This document shows positions 8,290-14,184 of a stretch of DNA of 14,184 bases, in pieces. Numbering within the stretch: position 1 is the stretch's first letter; every line of letters starts with the position of its first letter. Made by a program: the position numbers and the translations under genes. Source of the DNA: Bacillota bacterium (GTDB taxonomy: Bacteria; Bacillota; Clostridia; Clostridiales; Clostridiaceae); contig JAEZAL010000021.1 in assembly GCA_023427705.1 (NCBI GenBank), positions 1 through 14,184 on the forward strand. The letters are read 5' to 3'. The notes below the pieces were generated by a model, which was not told the DNA's origin, did not search any database, and worked only from the letters and a program-made list of their open reading frames with translations.

Positions 8290-8320
8290 TAGGCAGGATC
8301 TAATATTAGAAGCCTGCCTA
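8290..8320 (+). terminator. GC-rich hairpin after the Crp/Fnr gene
   Basis: TAGGCAGG (8290-8297) pairs with CCTGCCTA (8313-8320), and the loop contains a second palindrome TCTAATATTAGA (8299-8310). Stem GC content is high for this region. The downstream sequence ATCATTTTGG is a poor T-tract, so termination is plausible but not certain. Confidence 0.5.
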
Positions 8321-8340
8321 ATCATTTTGGTATATATAAA

Positions 8341-8368
8341 TTGTAAAGGGATATCTTTTTTTTATAAT
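8341..8368 (+). promoter_or_regulatory. Candidate SigA promoter of the oxidoreductase operon
   Basis: TTGTAA (8341-8346), a 16-bp spacer and TATAAT (8363-8368) predict a start near 8375. The surrounding sequence is so AT-rich that a chance -10 is possible. A second start closer to 8545 cannot be excluded. Confidence 0.45.
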
Positions 8369-8573
8369 TAAATTATAAAATATATTTAAATAAATATAAA
8401 TAAAAATATATAAAATTAAATAAAATTATCGTAGATTACAAAAATAAGCATAAATATTTGTGTAATAATGAAAAATCTAAATATAAGAAATAGTTTGAAA
8501 ACTATATACAGATTATTAAATTTATGTTAGAATTATACTGTAATTTATTTAATGTGCTAAGAGATTTAGAGAT

Positions 8574-8616
8574 AAGCATGAAAATAAGGGCTATTCCTGT
8601 TTTTTATGCTTTTTTT
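8574..8616 (+). terminator. Leader terminator upstream of the oxidoreductase operon
   Basis: A 16-position stem pairs 8574-8589 with 8596-8611: the AAGCAT/ATGCTT base is perfect, there is one G-T wobble and two mismatches inside, and the top is AGG/CCT. The loop is GCTATT and a run of seven T (8610-8616) follows. It lies only 58 bp before the ATG at 8675, between any upstream promoter and the gene, so it would block expression unless bypassed. Confidence 0.75.
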
Positions 8617-8674
8617 GTCGTGTAAAAAGCAAGCAATAAGGGGAATATAAATTATAATTTAGGGAGGTAATAAT

Positions 8675-10102
8675 ATGTATGACGTAGTAATAATAGGAGC
8701 AGGGGTAATTGGAGCTTCTATTTTTAGAGAACTAACTAAGTTTAACTTAAAAATTGCTATCTTAGAAAAAGAAAACGATGTAGCAATGGGGACTACAAAG
8801 GCAAATTCAGCAATAATTCATGCTGGATATGATCCAGAGTATGGAACATTAATGGCCAAGTATAATGTTATTGGAAACGAAATGTTTGATGACCTATGTA
8901 AAGAATTATCAGTGCCATTTATTAGGAATGGCTCCTTAGTACTTGCTTTTGATGAAAATGATATGAAAGTAATTAAACATTTATATGAAAATGGAATAAA
9001 GAATAATGTAAAAGATTTGAAAATAATAACTAAGGAAGAAGTTTTAAAGCTAGAGCCAAATGTAAGTGAAAATGTTTGTGGAGCATTATATGCACCAACT
9101 GGTGGAATTGTAGGTCCTTTTGAATATACAATTGCTTTAGTAGAAAATGGAGTAGAAAATGGTGGAGAGGTTAAATTAAATTCTGAAGTTGCTTCAATAA
9201 CAAAGGAAGAGGTATTCACCATTAAATTAACAAATAATGAAGAAATAAAAACAAAGTATATAATAAATGCAGCAGGTGTTTATGCTGATAAAGTTCACAA
9301 TATGGTTTGTGAAGAAAGTTTTAAGATTATTCCTATTAGAGGAGAATACTATGTATTAGATAAAGACGAAGGAAAAAACTTTACTAATACTATTTTCCAA
9401 TGTCCATCTAAGGTTGGTAAGGGAGTTTTAGTAGCACCTACTGTACATGGAAACTTAATAGTTGGACCGAATGCACAGGAGCTTGATGAAAAGGATTCCT
9501 TAAAAACTACATCTGAAGCATTAGATTTTATAAGAGCTACAGCAATAAAGACAACAAATAAAGTTAACTTTAGAAATGCAATTAGAAATTTTGCAGGGCT
9601 AAGAGCAGATGCTGATAAAGGTGATTTCATTATAGAAGAAAATGATAAAGTAAAAGGATTTATTGATGTTTCAGGAATTAAATCTCCAGGATTAACAGCT
9701 GCTCCTGCTATTGCAGTTGATATAGTTGAAATATTAAAAAATTCTGGATTAACTTTAGTAGAAGATGAAAACTTTAATCCATATAGAAAACAAATTAGAT
9801 TTATGGAATTATCCATGGATGAAAAGAAAGAAATCCTTGAAAGTAATAAAAACTATGGAAGAATAATCTGTAGATGTGAAGAAATTACTGAAGGTGAAAT
9901 AGTAGATGCTATTAAGAGATCTTTTGGAAATGTTTCTTTAGATGGAATAAAGAGAAGATGTAGACCTGGTATGGGAAGATGCCAAGGAGGATTTTGTGGC
10001 CCTCGTGTGCAAGAGATAATTGCAAGGGAACTAAATATACCACTTGAAAGTATAGAGCTAGAAAAAGATGGATCTTATATATTAACAGGAAAGTCAAGGT
10101 AG
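8675..10102 (+). CDS. FAD-dependent oxidoreductase, GlpA/LhgO-like, with C-terminal [2Fe-2S] BFD domain
   Basis: This 475-residue cytoplasmic flavoprotein has a DAO-type FAD domain (dinucleotide motif GAGVIG at 8-13, and the family's H-A-G-Y-D-P stretch near 49). It ends in a BFD-like [2Fe-2S] domain with Cys399-x-Cys401 and Cys436-x4-Cys441 as likely ligands; an extra Cys429 lies just before. Such proteins in clostridia are annotated as anaerobic glycerol-3-phosphate dehydrogenase subunit A, oxidising glycerol-3-phosphate to dihydroxyacetone phosphate. The DAO part also resembles L-2-hydroxyglutarate oxidases, so the substrate is not proven. No glpK or glpF is in the window. A strong AGGGAGG site precedes the ATG. 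Its stop lies inside the ribosome site of the next gene, 10 bp from the next ATG, indicating an operon. A terminator in the leader suggests antitermination control. Confidence 0.85.
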   Translation: MYDVVIIGAGVIGASIFRELTKFNLKIAILEKENDVAMGTTKANSAIIHAGYDPEYGTLMAKYNVIGNEMFDDLCKELSVPFIRNGSLVLAFDENDMKVIKHLYENGIKNNVKDLKIITKEEVLKLEPNVSENVCGALYAPTGGIVGPFEYTIALVENGVENGGEVKLNSEVASITKEEVFTIKLTNNEEIKTKYIINAAGVYADKVHNMVCEESFKIIPIRGEYYVLDKDEGKNFTNTIFQCPSKVGKGVLVAPTVHGNLIVGPNAQELDEKDSLKTTSEALDFIRATAIKTTNKVNFRNAIRNFAGLRADADKGDFIIEENDKVKGFIDVSGIKSPGLTAAPAIAVDIVEILKNSGLTLVEDENFNPYRKQIRFMELSMDEKKEILESNKNYGRIICRCEEITEGEIVDAIKRSFGNVSLDGIKRRCRPGMGRCQGGFCGPRVQEIIARELNIPLESIELEKDGSYILTGKSR

Positions 10103-10112
10103 GAGGGGTATT

Positions 10113-11366
10113 ATGATATATGATTTAATCGTAGTTGGTGGAGGACCTGCAGGACTTGCAGCTGCATATGAAGCCTTTTTAAATGGAGTAAATAATATTT
10201 TGATTATTGAAAGAGATAAGGAACTTGGAGGGATATTAAATCAATGTATTCATAATGGGTTTGGTCTTCATACCTTTAAGGAAGAGCTTACCGGACCAGA
10301 ATATGCAGATAGATTTATTAAACTTGTTGAAAATACTAATATTGAAATAAAATTAGACACAATGGTATTAGAAATAGAAGAAGATAAAAGAATACATGCC
10401 ATAAATACTGAAGATGGATATATGATTTTAGAAGCAAAATCCATTATTTTAGCTATGGGATGTAGAGAAAGAACTAGAGGAGCTATTGGAATACCAGGAG
10501 ATAGACCAGCTGGAATATTTACTGCTGGAGCAGCACAAAGATATATTAATATTGAAGGCTATATGCCAGGAAAAGAAGTAGTTATACTTGGCTCTGGTGA
10601 TATTGGATTAATTATGGCTAGAAGAATGACTTTAGAAGGTGCTAAAGTTAAGGCTGTAGTAGAACTTATGCCTTATTCAAATGGATTAAATAGAAATATC
10701 GTTCAATGTTTAAATGATTATGATATACCATTATATTTATCTCATACAGTAACAGATATAGTTGGAGATAAGAGATTAGAAAAAGTAATTATTTCAAAAG
10801 TTGATGAAAATAAAAAGCCTATAAAAGGAAGTGAAGTAGAGTTTTCTTGTGATACATTACTATTATCAGTAGGATTAATACCAGAAAATGAATTATCTAA
10901 AAAAGTTGGTGTAAGTTTAGATAATAGAACTAATGGTTTAGTTGTAACTGAAAATATGGAAACTAATATTGATGGTATTTTTGCTTGTGGTAATGTAGTA
11001 CATGTTCATGATTTAGTTGACTTTGTTAGTGAAGAAGCAAAACGTGCTGGAAAAGCAGTAGCAAAGTATTTAAATAACTCATTGGAAAAGAAAACTTATA
11101 CTAATATAAAAAATGGTAGTGGAATTAATTATACAGTACCACAAAAAATATCTGTCAATGATATAGACGATAAGCTAACTATTTTTATGAGAGTTAATAA
11201 TGTTTATAAAGATATGATTATAAAAGTTATGTCAGGAGATAATATAATTCAAAGTTTAAAGAGGAAGCATTTAGCTCCAGCTGAAATGGAAAGAGTAGTA
11301 ATAAAGAAAGAATTATTAAAGGACTTAAATGAAGATATAATAATATCTTTAGAAGAAGTTAATTAG
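10113..11366 (+). CDS. NAD(P)/FAD-dependent oxidoreductase, partner of the GlpA-like protein
   Basis: This 417-residue pyridine-nucleotide-disulfide-type flavoprotein has an FAD motif at the N terminus (GGGPAG, 9-14) and an internal NAD(P)-binding motif GSGDIG at 160-165. The L-N-Q-C-I-H-N-G-F-G stretch around Cys45 and the A-C-G-N-V sequence near the C-terminal FAD contact are typical of the group found between glpA-like and DUF1667 genes. It probably passes electrons between the GlpA-like flavin/[2Fe-2S] protein and a nicotinamide nucleotide; the direction and acceptor are inferred. It lacks the paired CxxxxC redox disulfide of true disulfide reductases. The ribosome site AGGAGGGG overlaps the upstream stop codon, so translation is probably coupled. 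The stop is 11 bp before the DUF1667 gene. Confidence 0.85.
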   Translation: MIYDLIVVGGGPAGLAAAYEAFLNGVNNILIIERDKELGGILNQCIHNGFGLHTFKEELTGPEYADRFIKLVENTNIEIKLDTMVLEIEEDKRIHAINTEDGYMILEAKSIILAMGCRERTRGAIGIPGDRPAGIFTAGAAQRYINIEGYMPGKEVVILGSGDIGLIMARRMTLEGAKVKAVVELMPYSNGLNRNIVQCLNDYDIPLYLSHTVTDIVGDKRLEKVIISKVDENKKPIKGSEVEFSCDTLLLSVGLIPENELSKKVGVSLDNRTNGLVVTENMETNIDGIFACGNVVHVHDLVDFVSEEAKRAGKAVAKYLNNSLEKKTYTNIKNGSGINYTVPQKISVNDIDDKLTIFMRVNNVYKDMIIKVMSGDNIIQSLKRKHLAPAEMERVVIKKELLKDLNEDIIISLEEVN

Positions 11367-11377
11367 GGGGGAGCAAA

Positions 11378-11730
11378 ATGGAAAAGGAATTAATTTGCAT
11401 ATGTTGTCCTATGGGATGTCACCTAAAAGTGAATGTAGAAGAAAATACAGTAACTGGGAATGGATGCAAAAGAGGAATAGATTACGGATTAAATGAAGTT
11501 ACTAATCCAGTAAGAGTAGTAACTACAACTATTAAAGTTAATAATGGTGAACTTTCTGTACTTCCTGTAAAACTAAGGGTGAAATATCTAAATCTTTAAT
11601 ATTTAAGTGTATGGAAGAACTAAAAAATATAGAAGTAGATGCACCTATAAAAATAGGAGATATAATTTTATCTAATGTTTTAGGAACTGGTATAGATATA
11701 GTAAGCTGTAGGGATTTAGATAAAATTTAA
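11378..11730 (+). pseudogene. DUF1667 domain protein, disrupted by a one-base frameshift
   Basis: The first frame (ATG at 11378) encodes a Cys-rich domain with Cys7, Cys10, Cys14 and Cys30 in the DUF1667 pattern CxxCPxGC...GNxCxRG, probably binding a metal or Fe-S cluster. It then stops at TAA 11597-11599 after 73 residues. Shifting to the -1 frame at the AAAA run (11569-11572) restores the expected sequence: PVKTKGEISKSLIFK, then a region ending V-L-G-T-G-I-D-I-V and a stop at 11728-11730. The joined product would be about 117 residues, the normal family length. One missing A (GTAAAACT instead of GTAAAAACT) explains it. This may be a recent mutation, a sequencing indel, or read by slippage. 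The ribosome site is GGGGGGAG and the gene is third in the operon. The 73-residue product would keep the cysteines and lose the C-terminal half. Confidence 0.85.
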
Positions 11731-11747
11731 TAAGTAATATGGTATAA

Positions 11748-11798
11748 AATAAAAGGAAGTAAGATGCAATTTTATGTATCTTACTTCCTTTTATTGTT
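11748..11798 (+). terminator. Intrinsic terminator of the oxidoreductase operon
   Basis: A perfect 18-bp stem pairs 11748-11765 with 11778-11795, extendable by three more pairs, followed by GTTT. The A-rich left arm makes it able to terminate in both directions. It lies 17 bp after the restored DUF1667 stop, confirming that the operon extends to 11730 and not to 11599. Confidence 0.88.
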
Positions 11799-11820
11799 TA
11801 GAAAAGTATATATGTTTAAT

Positions 11821-11849
11821 TTGACAACATTTGCTAGTAGGGATAAAAT
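11821..11849 (+). promoter_or_regulatory. SigA promoter of the ACT-UPF0210 operon
   Basis: TTGACA (11821-11826, perfect -35), a 17-bp spacer and TAAAAT (11844-11849) predict a start near 11856 and a leader of about 44 nt. It is the best consensus promoter in the window. Confidence 0.8.
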
Positions 11850-11899
11850 AATATTAACTTTTTGGTAAAATTAAAAAAATATAGTAGGAGTTGAAGATT

Positions 11900-12169
11900 A
11901 TGAAGGCTATTTTAACAGTAATTGGGAAAGATAGAGTAGGTATAATTGCGGGAGTTAGTGGTGAATTATTAAAGTTAAACATCAATATTTTAGATGTTAA
12001 TCAAACTATAATGGACAAGTATTTCACTATGATAATGATGCTAGATTTAAAAGAGGCAAACGCAAACTTTGATGTTATTAAGAGTTCATTAGTAGCAAAG
12101 GGTGAAGAATTAGGGGTTGAAGTTAAAATCCAAAGAGAAGAAATTTTTAATTCTATGCACACTTTATAA
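11900..12169 (+). CDS. ACT domain-containing protein, UPF0237 family
   Basis: This 89-residue protein is essentially one ACT domain. The N terminus has the ligand-loop pattern G-K-D-R-V-G-I-I-A-G-V-S (residues 9-20), followed by the beta-alpha-beta ferredoxin-like fold. ACT domains bind amino acids or other small effectors as dimers; the ligand here is unknown. I choose the ATG at 11900 over an in-frame TTG at 11891. The AGGAG site (11886-11890) abuts the TTG but lies 9 nt from the ATG, and the resulting 89 residues match the family length. It has a strong promoter and is 22 bp upstream of the UPF0210 gene, an arrangement conserved in many Firmicutes, suggesting it senses an effector for that partner. 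Confidence 0.88.
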   Translation: MKAILTVIGKDRVGIIAGVSGELLKLNINILDVNQTIMDKYFTMIMMLDLKEANANFDVIKSSLVAKGEELGVEVKIQREEIFNSMHTL

Positions 12170-12191
12170 TTGAAGGATATGGAGGGAAGTA

Positions 12192-13547
12192 ATGAATAGT
12201 AACAATATATTAGAAACAATAAAAATGATAGAAGAAGAAAAACTTGATATAAGAACTATAACTATGGGTATTTCTTTGTTAGATTGTATAGATTCAGATG
12301 GAGATAAGGCAAGAGAAAAAATTTATAATAAAATAGTTAATAGCGCTAAGGACTTAGTTAAGGTTGGTAAAGAAATTGAAAATGAATTTGGAATTCCAAT
12401 AGTAAATAAGAGAGTATCAGTTACTCCTATATCTATAATTGCAGGTGCTACTGATGAGACAGATTATGTAAAGTTTGCAGAGACTTTAGATAAGGCTGCT
12501 GAAGCTGTGGGAGTAGATTTTATTGGTGGTTTTTCAGCTTTAGTTCAAAAAGGATATACAAAGGGTGATAAGATACTTATTAACTCGATTCCAGAAGCCT
12601 TAGCAAAGACTAGTAAAGTTTGTTCATCAGTAAATGTAGGTTCAACTAGATGTGGAATAAATATGGATGCAGTTAGAGAAATGGGAGAAATAATTAAAAA
12701 AACTGCGGAATATACCAAAGATACTAAGGGATTTGGCTGTGCTAAACTTGTAGTATTTTGTAATGCTGTTGAAGATAATCCATTTATGGCTGGAGCCTTC
12801 CATGGTGTAGGGGAAGCTGATAAGGTTATAAGTGTTGGTGTAAGTGGACCAGGAGTTGTTCAAAGAGCTTTAGAAAAAGTTAAAGGTGAATCCTTTGATG
12901 TAGTAGCAGAAACTATTAAGAAAACAGCATTTAAGATAACTAGAATGGGACAATTAGTTGCTAAAGAAGCTTCAGAAAGATTAGGAGTTCCATTTGGAAT
13001 AGTAGATTTATCATTAGCACCAACACCAGCAGTGGGTGATTCAGTTGCACATATATTAGAAGAAATGGGACTAGAAGTAGTTGGAACTCATGGAACTACA
13101 GCTGCATTAGCATTATTAAATGATGCTGTTAAAAAAGGTGGAGTAATGGCTTGTAGTCATGTAGGTGGATTAAGTGGAGCATTTATACCAGTTTCTGAAG
13201 ATGCAGGAATGATAGATGCTGTATTAAATGGATCATTAAACTTAGAAAAATTAGAAGCTATGACTGCTATATGTTCAGTAGGATTAGATATGATTGCAGT
13301 TCCTGGTGATACAAGAGCAGAAACTATAGCAGCTATGATTGCAGATGAATCAGCAATAGGTATGATTAATAATAAGACAACAGCTGTAAGAGTTATACCA
13401 GCACCAGGATGTAAAGTAGGAGATTTAGTTGAATTTGGTGGATTATTAGGAACAGCACCAGTAATGCCTGTAAATAAATATTCATCATCATTATTTATAC
13501 AAAGAGGTGGAAGAATACCAGCTCCAATCCACTCCTTTAAAAATTAA
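12192..13547 (+). CDS. PFL family protein, UPF0210 / DUF711
   Basis: This 451-residue soluble protein matches UPF0210 (DUF711) along its whole length, including Gly-rich stretches such as GGFSALVQKGYTKGD, GSTRCGINMDAVREMGEI, SGPGVVQRAL, GDSVAHILEEMGLE and the C-terminal R-G-G-R-I-P-A-P-I. The family has the ten-stranded barrel seen in pyruvate formate-lyase and anaerobic ribonucleotide reductase. It lacks the glycyl-radical loop signature, so it should not be called PFL itself; its reaction is unknown. The ribosome site is GGAGGGA. It is co-transcribed with the ACT protein upstream. Its stop codon TAA forms the first bases of a palindromic element, but the C terminus is of normal family form, so no coding sequence was lost. 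Confidence 0.9.
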   Translation: MNSNNILETIKMIEEEKLDIRTITMGISLLDCIDSDGDKAREKIYNKIVNSAKDLVKVGKEIENEFGIPIVNKRVSVTPISIIAGATDETDYVKFAETLDKAAEAVGVDFIGGFSALVQKGYTKGDKILINSIPEALAKTSKVCSSVNVGSTRCGINMDAVREMGEIIKKTAEYTKDTKGFGCAKLVVFCNAVEDNPFMAGAFHGVGEADKVISVGVSGPGVVQRALEKVKGESFDVVAETIKKTAFKITRMGQLVAKEASERLGVPFGIVDLSLAPTPAVGDSVAHILEEMGLEVVGTHGTTAALALLNDAVKKGGVMACSHVGGLSGAFIPVSEDAGMIDAVLNGSLNLEKLEAMTAICSVGLDMIAVPGDTRAETIAAMIADESAIGMINNKTTAVRVIPAPGCKVGDLVEFGGLLGTAPVMPVNKYSSSLFIQRGGRIPAPIHSFKN

Positions 13548-13725
13548 TGAAGGAATGAAAAAATTAAAGAATGAAAGAATTAGGGGTGTTTTGCTATGCA
13601 AAACTTAAAATATATTTATATGAAGAGGCTTTAATTTAAAAATCCTTTAAGGATTTTTAGCATAATTTTTTCATTCCTTCATTCTTTCATTTTTCATTCA
13701 TTTTGCATCGCAAAATACACCTAAT
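13546..13725. repeat. Palindromic intergenic element 2 (MITE/REP-like)
   Basis: This is an AT-rich unit built from nested inverted repeats. A 21-bp perfect inverted repeat pairs 13546-13566 with 13663-13683; its first two bases are the last two of the UPF0210 stop codon. A second pair joins 13579-13594 (ATTAGGGGTGTTTTGC) with 13710-13725 (GCAAAATACACCTAAT), with one mismatch and one wobble. Each of these arms can also fold on itself: GTTTTGC/GCAAAAC at 13588-13604 and TTTTGC/GCAAAA at 13701-13715. The right side is a (CATTCNTT)-like pyrimidine run (13672-13700). The centre holds an AAAAATCC/GGATTTTT hairpin (13638-13645 / 13651-13658). No ORF is present. The plan resembles the element at 124-293. 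Confidence 0.6.
13638..13658 (+). terminator. Hairpin in the centre of palindromic element 2
   Basis: AAAAATCC pairs with GGATTTTT over TTTAA. The T-run is part of the stem itself, and the sequence after it (AGCATAATTTTTT) holds another T-run at 13666-13671. It could end the ACT-UPF0210 transcript in either direction, since no other terminator lies between that operon and the element. Confidence 0.45.
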
Positions 13726-13728
13726 GTG

Positions 13729-13734
13729 TATAAT
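13729..13734 (+). promoter_or_regulatory. Candidate -10 element of the flavoprotein gene
   Basis: TATAAT sits just beyond the right end of palindromic element 2, with no clear -35 at normal spacing; the only TTGCAT is 20 bp upstream, inside the element. It would give a start near 13741 and a leader of about 60 nt that contains the hairpin at 13754-13792. Confidence 0.4.
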
Positions 13735-13753
13735 ATAAATAGAACAATTATCT

Positions 13754-13792
13754 AAAGAGAAGACAGTTTATATTGTTTTCTCTTTTATTTTT
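13754..13792 (+). terminator. Terminator-like hairpin immediately upstream of the flavoprotein gene
   Basis: AAAGAGAAGACA (13754-13765) pairs with TGTTTTCTCTTT (13774-13785) with one G-T wobble over an eight-base loop, and is followed by TTTTATTTTT (13783-13792). The ribosome site AGGGGGA begins at the next base. It may be the relic terminator of the upstream operon, or an attenuator in the leader of the downstream gene. Confidence 0.65.
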
Positions 13793-13802
13793 AGGGGGAT
13801 TT

Positions 13803-14184
13803 ATGAGGTGTGTTGTAATACATGGAAGTCCAAGGAGAGGTAACACTTGGGATGTTCTAAATATTGCAAAAGAAGAAATGAGAAAAAAGGGTGAAATTGA
13901 GTTTATAGATATTGAATTGCGTAAGGAAAATATACCTTATTGTAATGGATGTTTTTTATGTATTTATAAAGGTGAAGATAAATGTCCACATAAAGAGAAA
14001 ATTAATAAGATAGTAAATGAAATTGAAAATTCAGATGCTATAATAGTTACTTCACCTGTATATTCAATGCAAGTTAGTGGGATTTTAAAGACATTTATAG
14101 ATCATATGTCTTATAATTTTCATAGACCTAAATTTTTTAAGAAAAAGGCGTTAGTTATTACTACTACTGCAGGGGCTGGACATA
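13803..14184 (+). CDS. Flavodoxin-fold / iron-sulfur flavoprotein-like NAD(P)H-dependent oxidoreductase, 5' part
   Basis: The first 127 residues are visible and the gene runs past the window end. The FMN phosphate loop G-S-P-R-R-G-N-T is at 8-15, and the T-S-P-V-Y-S flavin contact at 83-88 is followed by the V-S-G-I-L-K-T-F-I-D-H helix of the FMN-reductase family. A compact cysteine motif, Cys47-x2-Cys50-x2-Cys53-x7-Cys61, lies between them. Archaeal and clostridial iron-sulfur flavoproteins carry a [4Fe-4S] cluster on such a motif, usually with five residues before the last Cys, so two extra residues are present here. It probably shuttles electrons from ferredoxin or NAD(P)H to an unknown acceptor. 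The ribosome site AGGGGGA at 13793-13799 supports the start. A terminator-like hairpin lies just before it. Confidence 0.82.
   Translation, partial: MRCVVIHGSPRRGNTWDVLNIAKEEMRKKGEIEFIDIELRKENIPYCNGCFLCIYKGEDKCPHKEKINKIVNEIENSDAIIVTSPVYSMQVSGILKTFIDHMSYNFHRPKFFKKKALVITTTAGAGH

Larger units (their letters stand above)
8214..8674. other. 461-bp AT-rich gap: promoter and long leader of the redox operon
   Basis: No credible gene is present. Contents in order are a hairpin at 8290-8320, a SigA-like promoter at 8341-8368, a very AT-rich stretch (about 8360-8470), a further possible TTGAAA at 8495-8500 with TAGAAT/TATACT sequences around 8529-8539, an intrinsic terminator (8574-8616), and the AGGGAGG ribosome site of the next gene (about 8661-8667). 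If transcription starts near 8375 the leader is about 300 nt, long enough for a regulatory RNA. Confidence 0.6.

Noticed and set aside
8468..8530. 20-codon ORF in the same leader
   Set aside because: There is no ribosome site, and the length is what chance gives in AT-rich sequence.
8578..8625. 15-codon ORF (ATG at 8578) overlapping the leader terminator, as a possible leader peptide
   Set aside because: It has no convincing ribosome site, the ATG is part of the hairpin stem, and there is no run of one amino acid that would suggest attenuation.
9349..9816. Antisense open frame inside the GlpA-like gene
   Set aside because: It has shadow composition, no initiation signals, and the forward frame is clearly coding.
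11567..11575. Classic -1 programmed frameshift heptamer in the DUF1667 gene
   Set aside because: GTA AAA CTA does not fit X XXY YYZ, and I see no stimulatory stem or upstream anti-SD signal. Single-tRNA slippage is possible, but a deletion or read error is simpler.
11891..11899. TTG start codon for the ACT-domain gene
   Set aside because: The AGGAG site directly abuts the TTG, leaving no spacing. The ATG at 11900 has a 9-nt spacer and gives the normal family length.
12192..13547. Calling the UPF0210 gene pyruvate formate-lyase
   Set aside because: The glycyl-radical loop motif and the PFL length (about 740 residues) are absent. The name 'PFL family' refers only to fold.
1..14184. CRISPR array, tRNA/rRNA, transposase or prophage genes
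   Set aside because: No regularly spaced direct repeats, cloverleaf-like segments or mobile-element coding sequences were seen on either strand.

Overview
The window looks like chromosomal DNA of a low-GC anaerobic Firmicute, most likely Clostridium sensu stricto. The evidence is strongly AT-rich sequence, heavy AGA/TTA/ATA codon use, strong AGGAGG-type ribosome sites, a class I hybrid cluster protein next to a Crp/Fnr regulator, and a three-gene glycerol-3-phosphate-dehydrogenase-like operon typical of clostridia. All genes are on the + strand. I see no phage, transposase, CRISPR, rRNA or tRNA.

Layout: (1) The tail of a GNAT acetyltransferase (2-127), then a roughly 170-bp palindromic intergenic element. 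(2) An operon of a patatin-like lipase, sbcD and sbcC (397-5563), ending in a strong terminator. (3) hcp (5744-7381), with its own terminator, followed by a Crp/Fnr regulator that is probably HcpR (7542-8213). A perfect GTAAC-N4-GTTAC palindrome sits exactly 41.5 bp upstream of the inferred hcp start site, the position expected of a class II activator site. (4) A 461-bp AT-rich gap that looks like a promoter plus long leader ending in an intrinsic terminator, then two FAD-dependent oxidoreductases and a DUF1667 gene (8675-11730). The DUF1667 gene is broken by a one-base frameshift in a short A run. (5) A good SigA promoter driving an ACT-domain gene and a UPF0210/DUF711 gene (11900-13547), a conserved pair of unknown function. 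(6) A second palindromic element of about 180 bp that starts inside the UPF0210 stop codon. It is followed by a promoter-like -10, a terminator-like hairpin and the start of an iron-sulfur-flavoprotein-like gene cut by the window end.

Functional themes are DNA end processing (SbcCD), nitrosative-stress defence (Hcp with its regulator) and anaerobic flavin/Fe-S redox chemistry. Most of the window is ordinary core clostridial content. I do not see a clear novel system. The points most worth a second look are regulatory or structural: the HcpR site geometry, the terminator-bearing leader of the redox operon, the frameshift in DUF1667, and two intergenic palindromic elements of similar design that both begin at a stop codon.
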